In this document: positions 22,150-22,688 of the stretch, piece by piece
Layout: each line of letters starts with the position of its first letter
Position numbering within the stretch: the stretch's first letter is position 1
The notes under the pieces: generated by a model
What the model saw: the letters and a program-made list of their open reading frames with translations, nothing else
The model's database searches: none
What the model was told of the DNA's origin: nothing
Position numbers and translations under genes: made by a program
Assembly (NCBI GenBank): GCA_964552395.1
Contig: CAZKGM010000048.1
Span: 1-22,688, forward strand
Reading direction: 5' to 3'
Length of the DNA stretch: 22,688 nt
Source of the DNA: JAJDNH01 sp964552395
GTDB taxonomy: Bacteria; Acidobacteriota; Thermoanaerobaculia; Thermoanaerobaculales; Sulfomarinibacteraceae

Positions 22150-22688
22150 TCAGTCCCCGACAACCCGGATGACGGCCGCCAGGTCGGGCGGAACCGGCGG
22201 CGGGACCGTCACCGTTCGCGAGGCGGCATCGAGGTCCTTGAGCCCGCTGCCGGTGACGAGCAGGACCACCCGCTCGTCGCGCCCCACGAGCCCGCTCGCC
22301 AGGGTAGCCTCGAGGCCGGCCAGCGCGGCGGCGGCCGCAGGTTCGGCGAAGACGCCGGTGAGCCTGGCGAGGCGAGCAATTGCCTCCAGGATGGCGGCGT
22401 CGGATACCGCCACGCCGCCGCCGCCCGAGGCCCGCACGCGGGCGAGGGCAAGGCGGGCGTTGCGTGGGCTCTCGACAACCAGACTGTCGGCGACGCTGGC
22501 CGCGCCACGGAACGCGCGCACGTCGCCGGCGCCGCGCTCGAGGGCATCTACCAGGGCCGAGGAGCCCGCGGGCTGAACGATGACCAGCCGCGGCGCGCTC
22601 TCGAGCAGACCCCACTCGACGAGGTCCGCGAACCCCTTGGCGACGCCGGCCGTGATCACCCCGTCGCCGGCCGGCACGATGACGACGT
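22150..22688 (-). CDS. thrC: Threonine synthase, C-terminal part (partial, runs off window)
   Basis: The last about 179 codons of a PLP enzyme gene are present; the frame is open to the window edge, so the start and the PLP-binding lysine are outside. The fragment begins VVIVPAGDGVITAGVAKGFADL, which matches the threonine synthase segment that holds the cofactor phosphate-facing glycines and precedes PRLVIVQPAGSSALVDAL. Near the end, VVLLVTGSGLKDLDAA corresponds to the family's TGHGLKD motif, with Ser in place of His. TGVFAEPAAAAALAGL fits the conserved EPASAA segment. Threonine synthase converts O-phosphohomoserine to threonine. Related fold-type II enzymes are possible but less likely, given the GLKD ending. 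Confidence 0.85.
   Translation of the reverse strand, partial: VVIVPAGDGVITAGVAKGFADLVEWGLLESAPRLVIVQPAGSSALVDALERGAGDVRAFRGAASVADSLVVESPRNARLALARVRASGGGGVAVSDAAILEAIARLARLTGVFAEPAAAAALAGLEATLASGLVGRDERVVLLVTGSGLKDLDAASRTVTVPPPVPPDLAAVIRVVGD

Overview
The window is a high-GC bacterial chromosome segment with compact genes and ATG, GTG and TTG starts, most of them behind clear GGAGG-type ribosome binding sites. The long intergenic spaces are crowded with short GC-rich repeats. There is no rRNA, tRNA, CRISPR array, insertion sequence or phage gene. The gene content (a YbhGFSR-type exporter, a DmdC/FadE-type acyl-CoA dehydrogenase, an N-terminally extended CtaA/Cox15, a secreted beta-helix protein with a conserved C-terminal module) and the intergenic repeats resemble Acidobacteriota, perhaps the Thermoanaerobaculia/Holophagae side. 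That placement is inference and not proven by any marker gene here.

Region 1 (1-486): non-coding, with a degenerate 48-bp tandem repeat and GC-rich repeat boxes, ending in a strong promoter and a TetR operator. Region 2 (487-7562): one seven-gene operon on the plus strand: TetR repressor, HlyD/YbhG adaptor, ABC ATPase, TolC-type outer-membrane channel, second ABC ATPase and two ABC-2 permeases (YbhS, YbhR). Five junctions are 4-bp start/stop overlaps, and the last pair is separated by one base. It encodes a complete self-repressed tripartite exporter in which the two halves of E. coli YbhF are separate genes. Region 3 (7563-10211): an acyl-CoA dehydrogenase gene alone behind a FadR-type operator and followed by a strong hairpin terminator.

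Region 4 (10212-15155, minus strand): a TetA-like MFS transporter, a membrane-anchored single-Cache-like protein, a lipoprotein cytochrome c and a secreted parallel beta-helix/PKD protein. Region 5 (15289-17639, plus strand): a PLP-dependent aromatic-amino-acid-type decarboxylase translationally overlapping a PlsC-family acyltransferase that looks like eukaryotic AGPAT3/4. Region 6 (17640-19462): mostly non-coding repeats around one small four-to-five-helix membrane protein gene flanked by 52-bp direct repeats. Region 7 (19463-22688): a heme A synthase-like protein (minus), a secreted TraB/GumN-family protein (plus), a structured spacer and the 3' part of a threonine synthase gene (minus) that runs off the window.

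The most notable points are the split YbhF with one degenerate ATPase site and an inserted TolC gene, two well-resolved operators, the decarboxylase-acyltransferase pair, the extended CtaA, and several layers of dispersed repeats, including arrays that keep an 8-bp period while changing unit sequence from locus to locus.
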